Of a stretch of DNA of 64,000 nucleotides, positions 43,538-56,000 are shown piece after piece. Both the position numbers and the translations under genes were made by a program. The DNA is from Rhinopomastus cyanomelas (taxonomy: Eukaryota; Chordata; Aves; Bucerotiformes; Rhinopomastidae). The stretch lies in contig VXBP01008680.1 of the NCBI GenBank assembly GCA_013400115.1, forward strand, positions 310,001 through 374,000. Reading direction: 5' to 3'. The notes beneath the pieces were generated by a model. It was not told the origin of the DNA. It saw nothing but the letters and a program-made list of their open reading frames with translations, and ran no database searches. Position 1 is the first letter of the stretch, and each line of letters starts with the position of its first letter.

Positions 43538-43728
43538 TCCAGTTCAAGAGGGATGTGGAGCTGCCAGAGGGAGTCCAGTNGGCTCACCTGGATGTGTTCC
43601 TGTGTGACTTGGTCTAGGTGATCCTGCTGTGTCAGGGGGATTGGACTAGATCTTTCTAGTTGGGGACTAGATTGGAGGTCCCTTCCAATCCCTAATGATT
43701 CTATGTTTCTATGATTCTATGATTCTAT
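43538..43728 (+). mobile_element. CR1 LINE with missing middle at an assembly N
   Basis: It begins with CCAGTTCAAGAGGGATGTGG and GGGAGTCCAGT, meets the single N at 43580, then continues with GGCTCACCTGGATGTGTTCC, 3' UTR and tail ATGATTCTATGTTTCTATG. In sister copies about 320-330 bp lie between GTCCAG and CCTGGATGTG. The 3' UTR also shows a small local duplication (GGACTAGATCTTTCTAGTTG, GGGACTAGATTGGAGG). Confidence 0.9.
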
Positions 43729-43731
43729 TTT

Positions 43732-43786
43732 CATAGAGCTCCACTGTAATCAGTGGAACTTTGCTGATTTACATCATCACTTTTTG
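43732..43786. repeat. Fragment of an old palindromic repeat
   Basis: CATAGAGCTCCACTG-TAAT-CAGTGGAACTTTGCTG followed by ATTTACATCATCAC resembles an old amniote palindromic (MITE-like) element with an 'agctccattgact...caatggagc...gatttacaccag' core. The 8-bp arms around the centre are still nearly complementary. No family name is assigned. Confidence 0.45.
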
Positions 43787-44341
43787 TAATTTAAATTAAT
43801 TCTTACAATAGGTTTATTTTTGGCCTGAAGAAAGGATTTGCAGGTTAGGATTGATCTTTTTTCTGAATTATGAGAGCAACTCCAGTTTTATTTTAAATTT
43901 GCTTTTACTATTGTCGGTAGCTTTTGTCTCTCATCCTCATAATTTATCTGTTAAAAGTTCTTCTGAGTGTCAAATACTTAAGAGTATATCTCAGATTCTC
44001 AGGTGACTAAGATAGTCTTCTTTCTTTAATTAAAAAGAAGAAGATTGAGTTTCAGGGCAATCATGTTTTGATATTCCCATATGTATCTAAAGTCACTCAG
44101 ATTAGGACAACTGGGCTTCAGTTTTTTAAATTAGAGATTGTTAAATTGGACACTGAGAGTGCGTGTCCCTATCTGACTAAAATGCCAGTGATTTTAAACA
44201 TTACAAGGTAAGTCCTCATCAGCTCCTACAGATGCTAACTGGAATGCTTTATGACTCTGTTCTGACCTCATTTCTCACACTGTAAACCTGGTGTCACTCC
44301 AAACGAAATAGAATTACTCTAGGTTTAGATACCGTAATGAA
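43787..44341. other. Unique AT-rich sequence
   Basis: Nothing recognised. Confidence 0.4.
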
Positions 44342-44665
44342 GGTTAAAGTCTGTCTCTAAGCTCCATATCTATGTGACTTTTGAACACATCCAGGCATGG
44401 TGATTCAACCACCTCCCTGGGAGGCCTGTTCCGATGCCTGATAACTCTTTTAATAAAGAAATTTGCCCTAATAACTAAACTAAACTTTCCCTGGTCCAAG
44501 TTGAGGGCATTTCCTCCAGTCCTATTACTTGTTACTTGTGAGAAGCTATCAACACCCATGTCCACACAACCTCCTTTCAAGTAGATGTAGACAGCAATAA
44601 CATCATCTCTGAGTCCTGTTCAGACTAAGTAGCCCCAGCTCCTTCAGCTGCTGCTAGTCAACATC
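44342..44665 (-). mobile_element. Old, diverged CR1 fragment
   Basis: Minus-strand frame of 78 codons (44344-44580): MKGGCVDMGVDSFSQVTSNR, GNALNLDQGKFSLVIRANFF, RHRNRPPREVVESPCLDVFK. It is recognisably the CR1 ORF2 C-terminus but far from the young consensus. Matching upstream sequence goes on to about 44665 (AGCCCCAGCTCCTTCAGCTG). No recognisable tail is left. Confidence 0.82.
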
Positions 44666-45140
44666 ACTGAGTAGTGCAGGACTAGGCTTCCTTGACTGAG
44701 TCTGAGAGAGAGGTTTTATGGGACAGATGAGGTGTGCCAGTGCCACACCATTCTGTGTGACTAGCTTTTCACACAGAGTTGGTAAGAGTCAATGGTCAGC
44801 ATCACTTACAAGGTCTTCCATGTTCATACAGGCCCTGGGGCAGCTAAACTGTTTCCCAATCCAGGCGGAGACTCTTTGCTCTTCTCCATTCCAGCCTCTG
44901 GAGTCTGCGTGTCATCAGCCAGCAGATAGCCCTAGCTTGCCAATCAAATGTGTACAAAGCATACAGCACCAGAGTTTCCAGCTGTGGTCAGAGCCTCTGC
45001 ACAGAACAGGTAGGCAGAATATCCATTACAACTTGACTCATTTTGCTTATGGGTAAAGGAATGTGATTTCAGAGTATGAGATTCCACCTCAGTCTCCTCC
45101 AAACTTGCCCCATCTATTCCCCCTTGATGTTCCTGGTATT
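44666..45140. other. Unique sequence
   Basis: Nothing recognised. Confidence 0.4.
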
Positions 45141-45456
45141 GGGCAGACTGAGAGAGTTGGGGCTGTTCAGTCTGGAGAAGAGGAGGCTCCCAGGTGACCT
45201 TATTGTGGCCTTCCAGTATCTGAAAAGGGCCTACAAAAAGGCTGGGCAGGGACTTTTTAGGATGTCAGGTGGTGACAGGACTGGGGGGAATGGAGCAAAG
45301 CTGGAGATGGGTGGATTTAGAGTGGATGTGAGGAGGAAGTTCTTCACTGTGAGAGTGGTGAAAGCCTGGAATGGGTTGCCCAGCAAGGTGGTGGAGACCC
45401 CATTCTTGGAGGTGTTTAAGGCCAGGCTGGATCAGGCTCTGGCCAGTCTGATCTAG
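45141..45456 (+). pseudogene. CR1 ORF2 C-terminal fragment, frame intact to its stop
   Basis: The open frame carries LRELGLFSLEKRRLPGDLIV, FQYLKRAYKKAGQGLFRMSG, RVDVRRKFFTVRVVKAWNGL and LEVFKARLDQALASLI, then TAG. The first 20 or so codons of the open frame upstream of 45141 are host sequence read through by chance. Confidence 0.88.
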
Positions 45457-45611
45457 TGTGGGCAGGGGAGTAGGAACTGGATGATCCTGTGGTTCCTTCT
45501 AACCCTGACTGTCTGTATGACTTGGTATGGGTGATCCTGCTGTGGCAGGGGGATTGGACTGGGTGATCTTTCAGGGTTCCTTCCAATCTCTAATGATTCT
45601 ATGATTCTATG
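45141..45611 (+). mobile_element. Composite CR1 with two tandem 3' tails
   Basis: ORF2 C-terminus, stop, then the first 3' UTR (GATGATCCTGTGGTTCCTTC, ACCCTGACTGTCTGTATGAC). At about 45515-45525 follows the second 3' UTR (CTTGGTATGGGTGATCCTGC, GGATTGGACTGGGTGATCTT) and tail AATGATTCTATGATTCTATG. It shares its junction with the copies at 10421, 31700 and 38779. Confidence 0.93.
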
Positions 45612-46440
45612 TTGTCTCAAGTTTGATAAAATGCACCATCTTGCTCTTAAAACAATGGAGGCGTGGCATTGAAAATCGTATCTCCACTGCATTTTTGTGG
45701 TGAAAACAAGGTCTCTAGATGGTGGATGAACTGATAGTGAAGGGTCAATAAGACAGCAGATAGCATGATGGTTCTGTTTACCTTTATAGATTTAGCCACC
45801 ATGACAAACTGAGATACCAGCAGACCCCTGGATGATCAAGGGCTGTGCAAAACCCTGGTGTGGCATATCTTATTAGGGGTGGCAATGGCAATGGAACAAT
45901 GCAGTGAACAGCAAGAGTGAAAAGCATAGTGCAAAACAGCACACGCCACTGTGTGAGCACACTTTCAGCTTCAAACTGACTAGTAAATGTAATTTGAATT
46001 GTTAGTTTCCAGATAAAATTTACATCCCCTTCCTCTGCATTTTTCTGAGAATCATGATCTTTCTCACCAGCAGAGATATGGCTCAGATTTCCATGCGTGT
46101 CTTCTTTTTTCCATAGCCAATCATCTTTCATTTACAACATACCCTTCTGTTGCCATCAACGGCCCTTAGCAGCCCAAATCAAGCCCATACCTGTCCTGGT
46201 TATTTTATCTGTCATTTTACTTGACACTAGATAAAATGGATTTTGACAGAGTACTCAACACTTGCAAGGTGGCTACCATGATCAAGAACATCCTACTTTT
46301 CACTACTGCTTGCAAAAGGCATAGAAGCAGCAGTGAGATACACTGGTATCCTACTGCTGATACAACATCCTAGAAGTAGTGTGAGATCTTTGTTTTTAAA
46401 ATAGGAGAACTGACCCTCCTCAAGAAGCTCTTGAGAAGTA
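45612..46440. other. Unique sequence
   Basis: Nothing recognised. Confidence 0.4.
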
Positions 46441-46562
46441 TCATAGAATCATTAGGAATTGGAAGGGACCTCGAAAGATCATCTAGTCCAACCCCCCTGC
46501 CACAGCAGGATCACCTAGACCAAGTCACACAGGAACACATCCAGGAAGGTCTTAAACATCTC
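46441..46562 (-). mobile_element. CR1 LINE, last ~120 bp
   Basis: Tail (TCATAGAATCATTAGGAATT on the plus strand), 3' UTR and the last ORF2 codons up to CTTAAACATCTC. It is strongly 5'-truncated and very close to the young group. Confidence 0.93.
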
Positions 46563-48742
46563 AGAACTAATTCAGCTGGTCTAGATTCCCACCCTTCTGA
46601 TGAGCCAAGGCCAGCTGAAGAGTAGAGTGAGACAGCAGGCAATGGGGTCCAGCATACAAATAATGCATGGGGCATTCAAATAAAGCATACATGTGCCAGG
46701 TATGAAAGGGGTGAAATGCATTCGGATGAATAATGCATAAACACAGAACTAACGACTGCAGAACGGGTGTTACAGAGAGGCTAAAAATACTGCCACAGAC
46801 ATGACACAGACAGCTCTATAACATCAGAGGTGCAGTACTCACCTCTGACTTGGAAGGGCTTTGGCCACATCTCTGCTCTTGATTAGGAAGAAGATGGAAC
46901 TGAACACTGCTTTCTTACATGAACATCTAAAATGGACCAGAAGTGGATCCCATTAAGCAGTAGCATGTGCTTATCTGTGCATGTGCTGCAGAGGAATTGT
47001 TCACACCCAGTGAGAGCTGCAAAAGGCAGCAGGCACCTGAGACAAACTGCCATCAGTGGAAATCATCAGCAAGGAAGTCTTCTGCATTGCTCAGTTTGTG
47101 ATTTATCCTGGGCCTGTATTTAAATACACTAAAGACAACTTGAGGTGAGGGTGTCCTTTCAGCATTTAGGCAACCTCATACCCCTCTCCTACATTGCACA
47201 ATACTTTCTCTTCCATCCTCTAACTGATCTCATGTGATCTGAAGTGGCTGAAATAAGTAAGGATAGTAATGGTTATTGTGTCATGTTTACATGCATTGGT
47301 GTGCATTAGAAACAGGAGAGAGAAATGATTGTGGTCAAGTGAACTACTGTAGGATAAAGACGGATAAATAATTCAGATTCTCATTATAACATAAGAGTGC
47401 AGTTCCAATAGAGAGGACGGAGACTGTCTTTGTGCAAATTGGTATGCAGTGGCTGTTTAGTAGCCATAGCATGTAACCTAGCATTAGTATTAACATAAAT
47501 CAGTGGCAAGAATTAACAATATTTCTAAAGTCTTATATGATAACTGGATACACACTACATTGTTTAGTCCTCCTGGGCATTTTAATAATCATGTAATAGA
47601 AATGGAGTAGCTGAGATATTCTTTATATTGCTCTATGAAAGGTCTTTAACACAATGTCTTTAGCAGACAGTTTTGATAGAATGTGTTGTACAGAAAGAAA
47701 TATGCCTATTTTGGTAATATGGGTATGTTTCATTAGCTCAGCCCGCAGCGATATGACATTACATTTAAAAAGGAATACAATTAATAACAATGAGAGGGGT
47801 TTTTTTAGCTCTCAGAGTGTAGCTGGAGGAACTGAGCAAGGTATCAGGGCAATTAAATAGAGGCACTGTATTACCTTTGTCTGAACACCCATAACATCAT
47901 CTTGTCTCAATATGTTGAATAGAAGATTTCTTTGCAGTAGGATTCCTAATTTATTTTGATGCTTCCTATAACAGAGGTAATAATAAGATGGACTTTTTTA
48001 TTAAGCTTGTAAAATGTACAAATCTTGGGAATTAGTGGGTCTGTGGATTCATACATTTTCCATTCTCCATAGAGTATGGAATGATTGTATAAGATCTACA
48101 CACAATAGCTTCTCAGAGTGGAACTTAATGGAACCATCACATCAGCACTGTGGAAAAGTACAAAATGCTGCCGGTCCATGTACAGCACATGGATTAGGTA
48201 ACTGGAATCCAGGGAAAAAGTTATACTAAGACTATTAAAGTAATCAACATGGGTATTATTTTATTCAGCATTAACCTTTATGTTTTCCATTAAATGACAG
48301 TGAAACTGGTGAAACACAATCCTTCCCTAGAGTAATGGTATCCAGCATTTCTTTCATCTCGAAAGAGGTTTCTTAATATCTTGCAGTCCTAAAAATGCTA
48401 TTTTTTCCCCCACTGCAGGTCAGATTTAATAACAGTAACAGGAGATAAATGGATTTGGCTCAGCTGAGCCTTCAGCAGCCCTGTGGGTGAGAGGCAGGGA
48501 TCTCTGCCCTCCCAGGAGAAGCAGCATCAGAAGGCAGCAGGGACATGGCAAACATGGCCCCAGGGGACTGAGTTCTTCTTTCCACTCTGGACACAGTCCT
48601 TTCCATTGTGCTTACTTCTCTACTGAAGGCCCTTCTGCTCATCCCAGTCTGGCCTGCAAGACTGAGTGGGAAGGAGTCAAGGACATAACTTGAGGCTCTG
48701 CCACAACTGACACTCAAATGTCTGTGGATGCTTTGAGAAAGG
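46563..48742. other. Unique sequence
   Basis: A weak local repetition (GCATACAAATAATGCAT / GCATTCAAATAAAGCATAC) lies near 46651-46690. No gene or transposon recognised. It is AT-rich from 47240 to 48400. Confidence 0.4.
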
Positions 48743-49082
48743 TCATAGAATCACAGAGCAAGATCATCTAGGGAAGATCACACAGGAACACATCCAGTTA
48801 GGTTTTGAATGTCTCCAGAGGAGACTCCACAATCTCTCTGGGCAGTCTGCCTCAGAGCTCTATTACCCTCACTATGATTTTTTTTCCATATGTTTAGATG
48901 GAAACTCTCACGTTCCAGTTTGTGTTCATTAGCCCTCATCAAGTCACTGGGCACCACCAAGAAGAGTCTGGCTCCATCCTCCTGACTCTTGCCGATTAGA
49001 TATCATATGTGTTATGAGACATCCCCTCAGTCTGCAGTTCTCCAGGCTAACCAGACACAGGTGTCTCTCCTTCTCATAAGCC
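48743..49082 (-). mobile_element. Old, diverged CR1 fragment
   Basis: It starts with TCATAGAATCACAGAGCAAG. Diverged pieces such as ACACAGGAACACATCCAGTT, GAGACTCCACAATCTCTCTG, AGAGTCTGGCTCCATCCTCC and TCTCCTTCTCATAAGC keep the CR1 order on the minus strand. The beginning of the 3' UTR is deleted. Many substitutions and an internal T run show age. Confidence 0.85.
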
Positions 49083-49640
49083 GCAATCTCCAGCAGCAAT
49101 TATCAGGTTGAAAGTGTCTCTTTTGCCAGAGCAGCCCTCTTGTCCTGCTCGTTACCTCATGGCTGCAACATTTACATGGGAAAAAGCACTTGGCAGAGAC
49201 CAAAGCAGAGGTGACCTTCTCCTCTCCTCACACCTCCATGTGGTTGGTGCCATGTTATGGGCGCCTGGCATCAGCAGCACACCGGAGGCCAAGGGGAAGC
49301 ACCGTCTCAGGGCCTCAGGGCAATTAATGAACAACTCTGTAGCTGTCCATGAGTAACGTATTACAGAGAACACTTTCCTAACCCACGGAGACGCTGTGGC
49401 AGCACCTGGGTTAATGGCACACAGTGCCAGTTGCCCTGGCCCTGCTTATGCAGCAGCACACGACGCCTTGAGCCACTTCATGGCTCCAGAGTGCTGGGGA
49501 TGCCCCGGCCCCTGCTAAGCATTATTGACAGACCCATCAGAGCCTGTAATACACTGGTGGCCCCATCACAGAGCTGGGGGCCACATGCAATCGCTGTGGC
49601 AATGGCAGGTAGCAAGGCCTGCCAGGAGGGGTGTGGCAGC
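49083..49640. other. Unique sequence, rising GC
   Basis: No gene recognised. GC content rises toward the candidate regulatory element that begins at about 49640. Confidence 0.4.
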
Positions 49641-50060
49641 AGGGCCCGTCAGCCATGTTGGTAGGGCCTATCGACCCGCCAGGGCCTTGGCGCGATTGAC
49701 CGCGCCAATTTGCTGGAATTTATGGTATCGACACGGGGCTGATTAACATTTTGCACCAGAGCAGTTCAATACGGGCTGGTAACAGCTTTTAATGATTAAT
49801 TGACTTTTTATGATTCCACCCCGGCGCTGTCAGCGAGCTGTGAATGGCGAGCCGGTGCCTCCCCGAGCCGCTCGCCGCTGGCACGGGGCAGTGATTGAGT
49901 GCCTGGGAAATTAGTGTCCTCGCTGTCTCATTTCATGAAAAATAAATGCTATGACATTTAATGCAGACCTTAATTTGGAGCTGAACGGAGCAGATCATTT
50001 TGTGATTTAATAATAAACAGGTAAATAGCGACACTTGTTTAGCATTTTACAAGGTAGGTG
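49641..50060. promoter_or_regulatory. Strong candidate conserved developmental enhancer
   Basis: About 20 CpG occur in the first 280 bp (GGCGCG, ACCGCGCC, CCGGCGC, CCGAGCCGCTCGCCGCTG), against roughly one per 100 bp nearby. Between them is an AT-rich homeodomain cluster, TAATGATTA (49790-49798) overlapping TTAATTG, then TTTTTATGATT. After TTTCATGAAAAATAAATGC come forkhead-like ATAAACA (50013-50019) and GTAAATA (50021-50027). No frame codes for anything recognisable, and no CR1 lies from here to 62 kb. This texture is typical of deeply conserved enhancers near developmental regulators. Conservation was not tested. Confidence 0.45.
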
Positions 50061-53000
50061 GACAGATCACAGAGGTGAAGCGAGGTGGGCGTCACAGCAA
50101 CGGCAGAGCTAAGGTGAGGTAATGAGACTTGGAGGTGTTTTAATGATAGCAGCAGTATGAGTTTACACAGCATCATGGCCCACTTCAGGTACGATCTTCC
50201 CCCCTCACGGCCGTCTCACTCTTTCCTCCTATAATCTCATCGTTCCTGCACTAGCTGTAAAAATATCTGACACATACCATGATATATGAAAAAAAAAGAT
50301 GTCACCTACATTTAATCAGTTACCTAAACCAAACATAAACATTATGGGAAAACTGCAGAGGAAAACAAAATTTTATTATACTCCGTTACAACTGAAAAAA
50401 GCTGTCGTGAGGGCTATGTGCTGTCAGCTCCTACCTTCGTGCTTCCCGTGTTCATATTTATAGCCTATTCTTTTGCATTCATTTTAATTAAAAAGATTGT
50501 AAGTTTATTTTTAAATAACTGTCTAAACAAAATGTCATATCATGCATGTTTATACATACAAAACTAAAATGGCATATTTTGATTCTCTTTGAAATGTTAT
50601 TCTCTGCCTTCCCACTACTTCATCAACCCTCTTTACTCAAGCTGACTTGCAGTAAAATGAGGCCTCAATGGGCCAGATCCTTGAATCATTTTGACCCACT
50701 TTGGAAGAACTGAAGAGCTGCTGAAGCTCTCCATTCTAGGATTCCCTTGGCATAAGGGAGTTCCTAACTGACAGAGCCAACTCCTACGCCACCTGTTCCC
50801 ACAAAACCTGTTTAGAGGACCCTAGCAGGGGCAGAATAGGGGTGCAATTGAGGTGTTTCTACATTTTCCCTCCTCCTTTCCAAGACGCTCATGGGGGCAA
50901 TAGCTAACCTGTTAAAGTGCTGCATGAACCCCAGAAACAGAAAGCTACAGCAGGCTCCTCTGCAGGTTTTCACACCCCTCTGAGCAGCACTCTTTGTTCC
51001 TTTAACAAATCGGGTGGGATACTCCAAGAAGCTGTACAGACAAGGCCAGCTCCAAAGGCTTTTCTCTTTTAACCAGAATCACTTTATGGAAGTCCTTGTC
51101 AAAGACCAATCAGACAAAGAGCTAAACTGCAAAACTGATCAGCCAGTAGCCTCTGGGGAAATGGGAGAAACCTCTGGACATGGCTGACTACATCCACATC
51201 TTAACCCTGATCAACAGAAGTCTGAAGAACTCATCTAATAGCAGCCCTCAGTGCTGTCACTCCAGCTACGTGATTCCTGAAAAGGGATCTGTAGCTCTTG
51301 AATTAAAATTCACAGTGCTGAGCAAGATACCTAAAGCTCTGTGTACACTGGATGCTTGCCTACAGATTTGTCCTGATGAGCTTTGCTACCCCCCTGGCAC
51401 TGGGGTCTACATGGAACACACTCTTGAAAATAATGTTAGCTGAGAGGTAGTTGTTGCATGAAAGGCAGGGGGGGAATTGGATAATCTAGTGAGGAATAAA
51501 CCTCCTTAGCTCTTAGCCAGGTTCTCCTTTACTAGAGGGGGCTTGAGCAGCTGATACGCAAACCAGCATTCAATTGAGGAGCCGTCAGATTCACAAATAG
51601 CATTAATTTTACTACAGGTCTGACACTGGACTTTCACAAACCAGCCCTTATGCTGTTCATTTGGTCCATCTTCTCGGGAGTGGTCGGTCTGACACCTAGA
51701 CACTTATCAACAGCCTTTGTGCTGTAGGTCTGTAAGAAACAGTCAGGAATATGAGCAGTATCATCTATTGACACATGTAGCAGATATTTGATATTGCCAT
51801 GGATCGATTTGGAGAAAGCACTATACCTAAAGCAGACATTAATTTGCAGAAAGCACTATAGACCTAAAAGGGATGCAAACAAACATACAAAATACAGACG
51901 CACAGCAAAGTTAACTGAGGCAGAAAACTTACCTGTCCTGGGGATCTGAAGGGGAGGAGTGGTATGATCCTTTTGGTGTGGGATTCATCTTTCTTCTCCA
52001 CCTTTCCCTCTATGCTCCATCTCACACCATCTCGACTCCTTCTCCTTCCTACTTCAGTCCCCCAAAAGTCTGAGATTTTGTACTGTGTTATGTGTTACGT
52101 GTGTGTGTGAGGAGGCTGCAGACAGAGTCTCACTGGGGGTAGCACTAAGCACAAAGATCTTGGTGGGCAATTTAGCTTTTGATTAGCTTATCCAGTGTTC
52201 AGCCATTATGCCACTCGCTCTTCCGGGAAGAGAGATTAAGAACACTTCAGTCCATCCTTTTGTGTCAATACAGCTCCACATCTGGGAACCTTCGCTCTCT
52301 CAGATGGGGTCTGATTTTAGGCATAATCTAATGGATGCTTATCTTTCTGTTGACTCAGCTGATAATATTCTCTTTCCTTCTTGTTTGTGCTCTGCTCCTC
52401 AACAGTAGCAAGGGATGGCTTTTTAAACCATTTCTCAACTGTTGCTGCTCAACTGCCACCTGACAGCAGGAGCACTCCCCTCCTTCTCAGTCAGGCAGAC
52501 TGAGAAAGGGGTGGGGTGCACAGTCCTCTCAAGTGAAGTCTGTCTCAGACTCCACACAGTGAACCTATCTCAGCAATGTGGTGCTGAGGAGGAACCTTGA
52601 CATGCAGTTTCTTTGTATTGTGTTTTTTTTAACACCACCCCTCCAGTCCTTGCTTCTGTCTCTCAGCCCAAGCTTCTGTGCAGCTGGCACATTCACAGTG
52701 TGACAGCATACTGCACTGTGCACGGGACAAACCAAGATTTGTCTCGCAGTACGCAGCTTTCCTGCCCTAAGGGAGAGCAAGCAGAGTAGGTCCCAGGGCT
52801 ACTGCAGCTATAAGAGGGTGGGGGAATCAGTGAAACATGTCAAAGAACCATGCTTGGATGCTGCTGTCACTGGGTAACTGGTGGAATGACTGCTTATCCT
52901 GGGAGGGGAAGCAGGTTCTCTGATACATAATCTAGCCTCTCACTTCATAATGCAGTCAGCAAGCCTGGCTTTCAAGGATGCAGGACACTGGTTAAACAGA

Positions 53001-56000
53001 TACTATAATAGCCCATTATAACCTGGGCAAAGGTCAGTCTAAGCCACTGCCCTCGCTTTGCTTGTGCTAGCAGCTGACCCTCAAGAGAGCTCAAATGTGT
53101 CCACACTGAAAGCCTCTCTCTACTGACACAGCTGTTTGAAGATCTAGGCTACAGCGTATGTGTATTTCTTACACTAAAGTCTTGAGTTACATTACAAACT
53201 TAAGCTAAGGTGTAAGCAACATGCAGGTTTAAGGTAAAGCTTAAATTCAGTGGACATTGGTTGAGCTAGCATTTGGAAAGTAACCATGTGAAGATGGGTA
53301 CGGTGAGACCTATGCCTGCTCCTGTCAGGTATGGTGACCCAGCTCTGGTCCCACAGGTCTCTACCCATACAACTACATCACTGGCTCACAAGTCTTATCT
53401 GGACCAGAATGAGATAGAATCATTTAGCCTGGATCACAGATAGAGGAGACATGTCTGTCCACGGTCACAAATGTAAACCAAACATAAGAAGCTAAGTGTG
53501 ACACCAAGCCAGGCCCAGTGAGGGGAAGTTTTTCTTCCTGTCAGGGCTACAGTTAAATGTGTCTTTGAATGTCAGCTTCTGAACTGGGCTGTCTTGTGTT
53601 TTGCTACCTTAGTCACAGATTTGGAGATAGGTGGTTTGTCTCTGTTCTCCCTTGGGATGGTGCTGGTGGCAGTGACACCACTTTTAGCTAGTAGCTTGTT
53701 GAATATCTGCCCTGTAAGTGAGACTCTAGACCTGTCTCAGTAGACTCTACAGTGGTGTAGGAACGAAAGATGTGTCTCACCAGAAGCATTTAGGTGGGAG
53801 TGGGAAAACAATGTGCTGCTGTTTTCTGTGCATTTCTCTCACTGCAGCTTCAGAGACACAGCTCATAAAGCCAGAGTGAGCAGGAAGAAGCACTGCGAGT
53901 GGGGCAGGTGATGGCATTTCCTCTCAGAACGGGGAGCTCTGAATGCCCGTTTTGGTCAGTGTCTGTCTACAGGCAGTACAAGCGCAGCACCTCGCCTGTG
54001 CTCTGTTTAGCACTTGGCTGCACCACGGCCTGCTTCAGTGTGAGTTAGGATTTAGTTCTCTCTCCTGCTACTTCTTCTCTCTCAAGGCATGTCTCCTTAA
54101 AAGACCTTCAAATCTATACGTTAGACTAAAGAGAACTATTTCTCAAAGTATTCCAGCTGCCAGGCAATTGCACACAAGGTAGACAGCAGCTGACGCGTTT
54201 GAAAGGAAGTGGCTGAGAATGCTGAAACCAAGATCCTAGGAGGCTGTGCTGACACGGTCTTTTGCAGGGGGAGGTGAGCCTGTTTTGTCCTTTTTCCAAG
54301 CCAGCTGGGGAACTGCTTTACTGTTAGCTGATCCTGAGCTAATGCAACTGCACAGCTTCAGATTCAAAAGTTTCTAGTTAGCACTCTGTGCCCCAGAAAA
54401 TAAACAGGGGAGGTCTCAACTGTTGTCAGAAGCCAGAATAGTCCTATGCTCTGGTCCTGTACAGGCAAACCCTGTTGGTTCTGACCCAGCAAGGTGTGAG
54501 GTGGGGAGGGCCTAGCTGGTGAAATAGGATCCATTCAGCTATGTAGCCCTGTAGCAGAACCAGTTCAAGATGTAAGACCAGCAGCCTGTTAATTTTTCTA
54601 TGTTCTATTTAGAAAAAAACCCCAACTCAAACCAAACCAAACCAAACAAAAATGCAGTAGTGCTACTTGGTTCAGACTGAGATCAGGAAAATAAGGCAGA
54701 AGTCTGCATCTTGGTAGTTACTGCCTCTGATTCTTTATGTCCATGGCAGGACAAGCATTTTCTGCTGCAGCTAAAAGAAGTCCCAGCTCCTCTGCAGGAA
54801 AGCTCTACTCCTTTCTACTCAAGCTGGCTGTGGATAGGAGTGGATGGGCACATCCTGTAAGAACTGTGGTGAGCACCTAAGGAAGTCCCACTGGGAAGCA
54901 TATGTGCCTGGGAGATGCCTAATCAAGATTGGCAGTAATTTGTGTGACCCTCAGACTGCACTTACATTCTGCCTAGGCTGCATTTTAGGCACATAAAAGA
55001 CAGTTTGGGATCATGCCCAGATTCATCTCATAGTGCCTTGAAGAAATTTTCCCTGCTTACCTGCAAAAATTAGACTTTATGCTTCCTGCTCCCTCAGTTA
55101 GGGAGCCAAGGAAGTGGAAAGCATCCTGCGGTGTCTGACTAGGACAGCAGGACAAGAGCCACAGGAGAAGATGAACCGTGTGTGCAAAATCTCAGCCCTA
55201 AAGAAGACCCTGTCAAAAATTCCACTGACTTCAACGGCTTTTCTGTGGCTGCATGTCCTTGTGCCTGACCACAGATTCCTTTTAAATGCACAGTGTTAAT
55301 GAGTTGTGTGACTATTTCAAAGGGCAGAACACAACCCTTGTTTTTATTACAACACAGTATCTGCACTCTGAGTAGCAAGCAGCATCCATTTACATCAGGC
55401 AATTAGAGTACTGTGGTATTAAGAAAATGTTTCTCTCACAATGTTGAATGAATGGCATTAAATCCTGTGTTTTGCTGCGTTCCTCTCCATTATATTGCAT
55501 TTTGGGCCATACACAAACTGGATTTACTGACTATTCCCATATTCAGCCTCACTGACTTTTCCTTAGGTGCACGACTATGGATACAGGGGAGGAGCATGGT
55601 GGCCTGTATTTATAATGACATCTCTGACACTTATCAATTAAAAAAAAATACAGTAAAATTTTGAGCAAAAAAAATATTCATCACCTCAGCAAGAGAGACG
55701 ACTGTTTTGCTGCAGCCAGATTCCAGCCATCCCTCAGCAAAATTCCATGCATTACCTTTTTTCACAGGTTCTGAGGGCAACTACCAAGAAAATTTCCACC
55801 TGTAGGCACTGATTTTGTTTTGGTTTTATGACACCCCTTCCAGATTTATAAGATAATTTAATTAGGCTTCTTATAGATTTCTTTGGCAATTTTTGAATAT
55901 ATATATCTCCTCCTTGATTACGATCCCCTTTAACTCACTGGATGTCCCAAATTATAAGCTTTGCATGGAATCAGTTGCCTTTGGCTATGTTTGGTATTAT

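Noticed and set aside
46651..46690. Imperfect GCATACAAATAATGCAT / GCATTCAAATAAAGCAT duplication
   Set aside because: Too short and too diverged to separate from AT-rich chance similarity.
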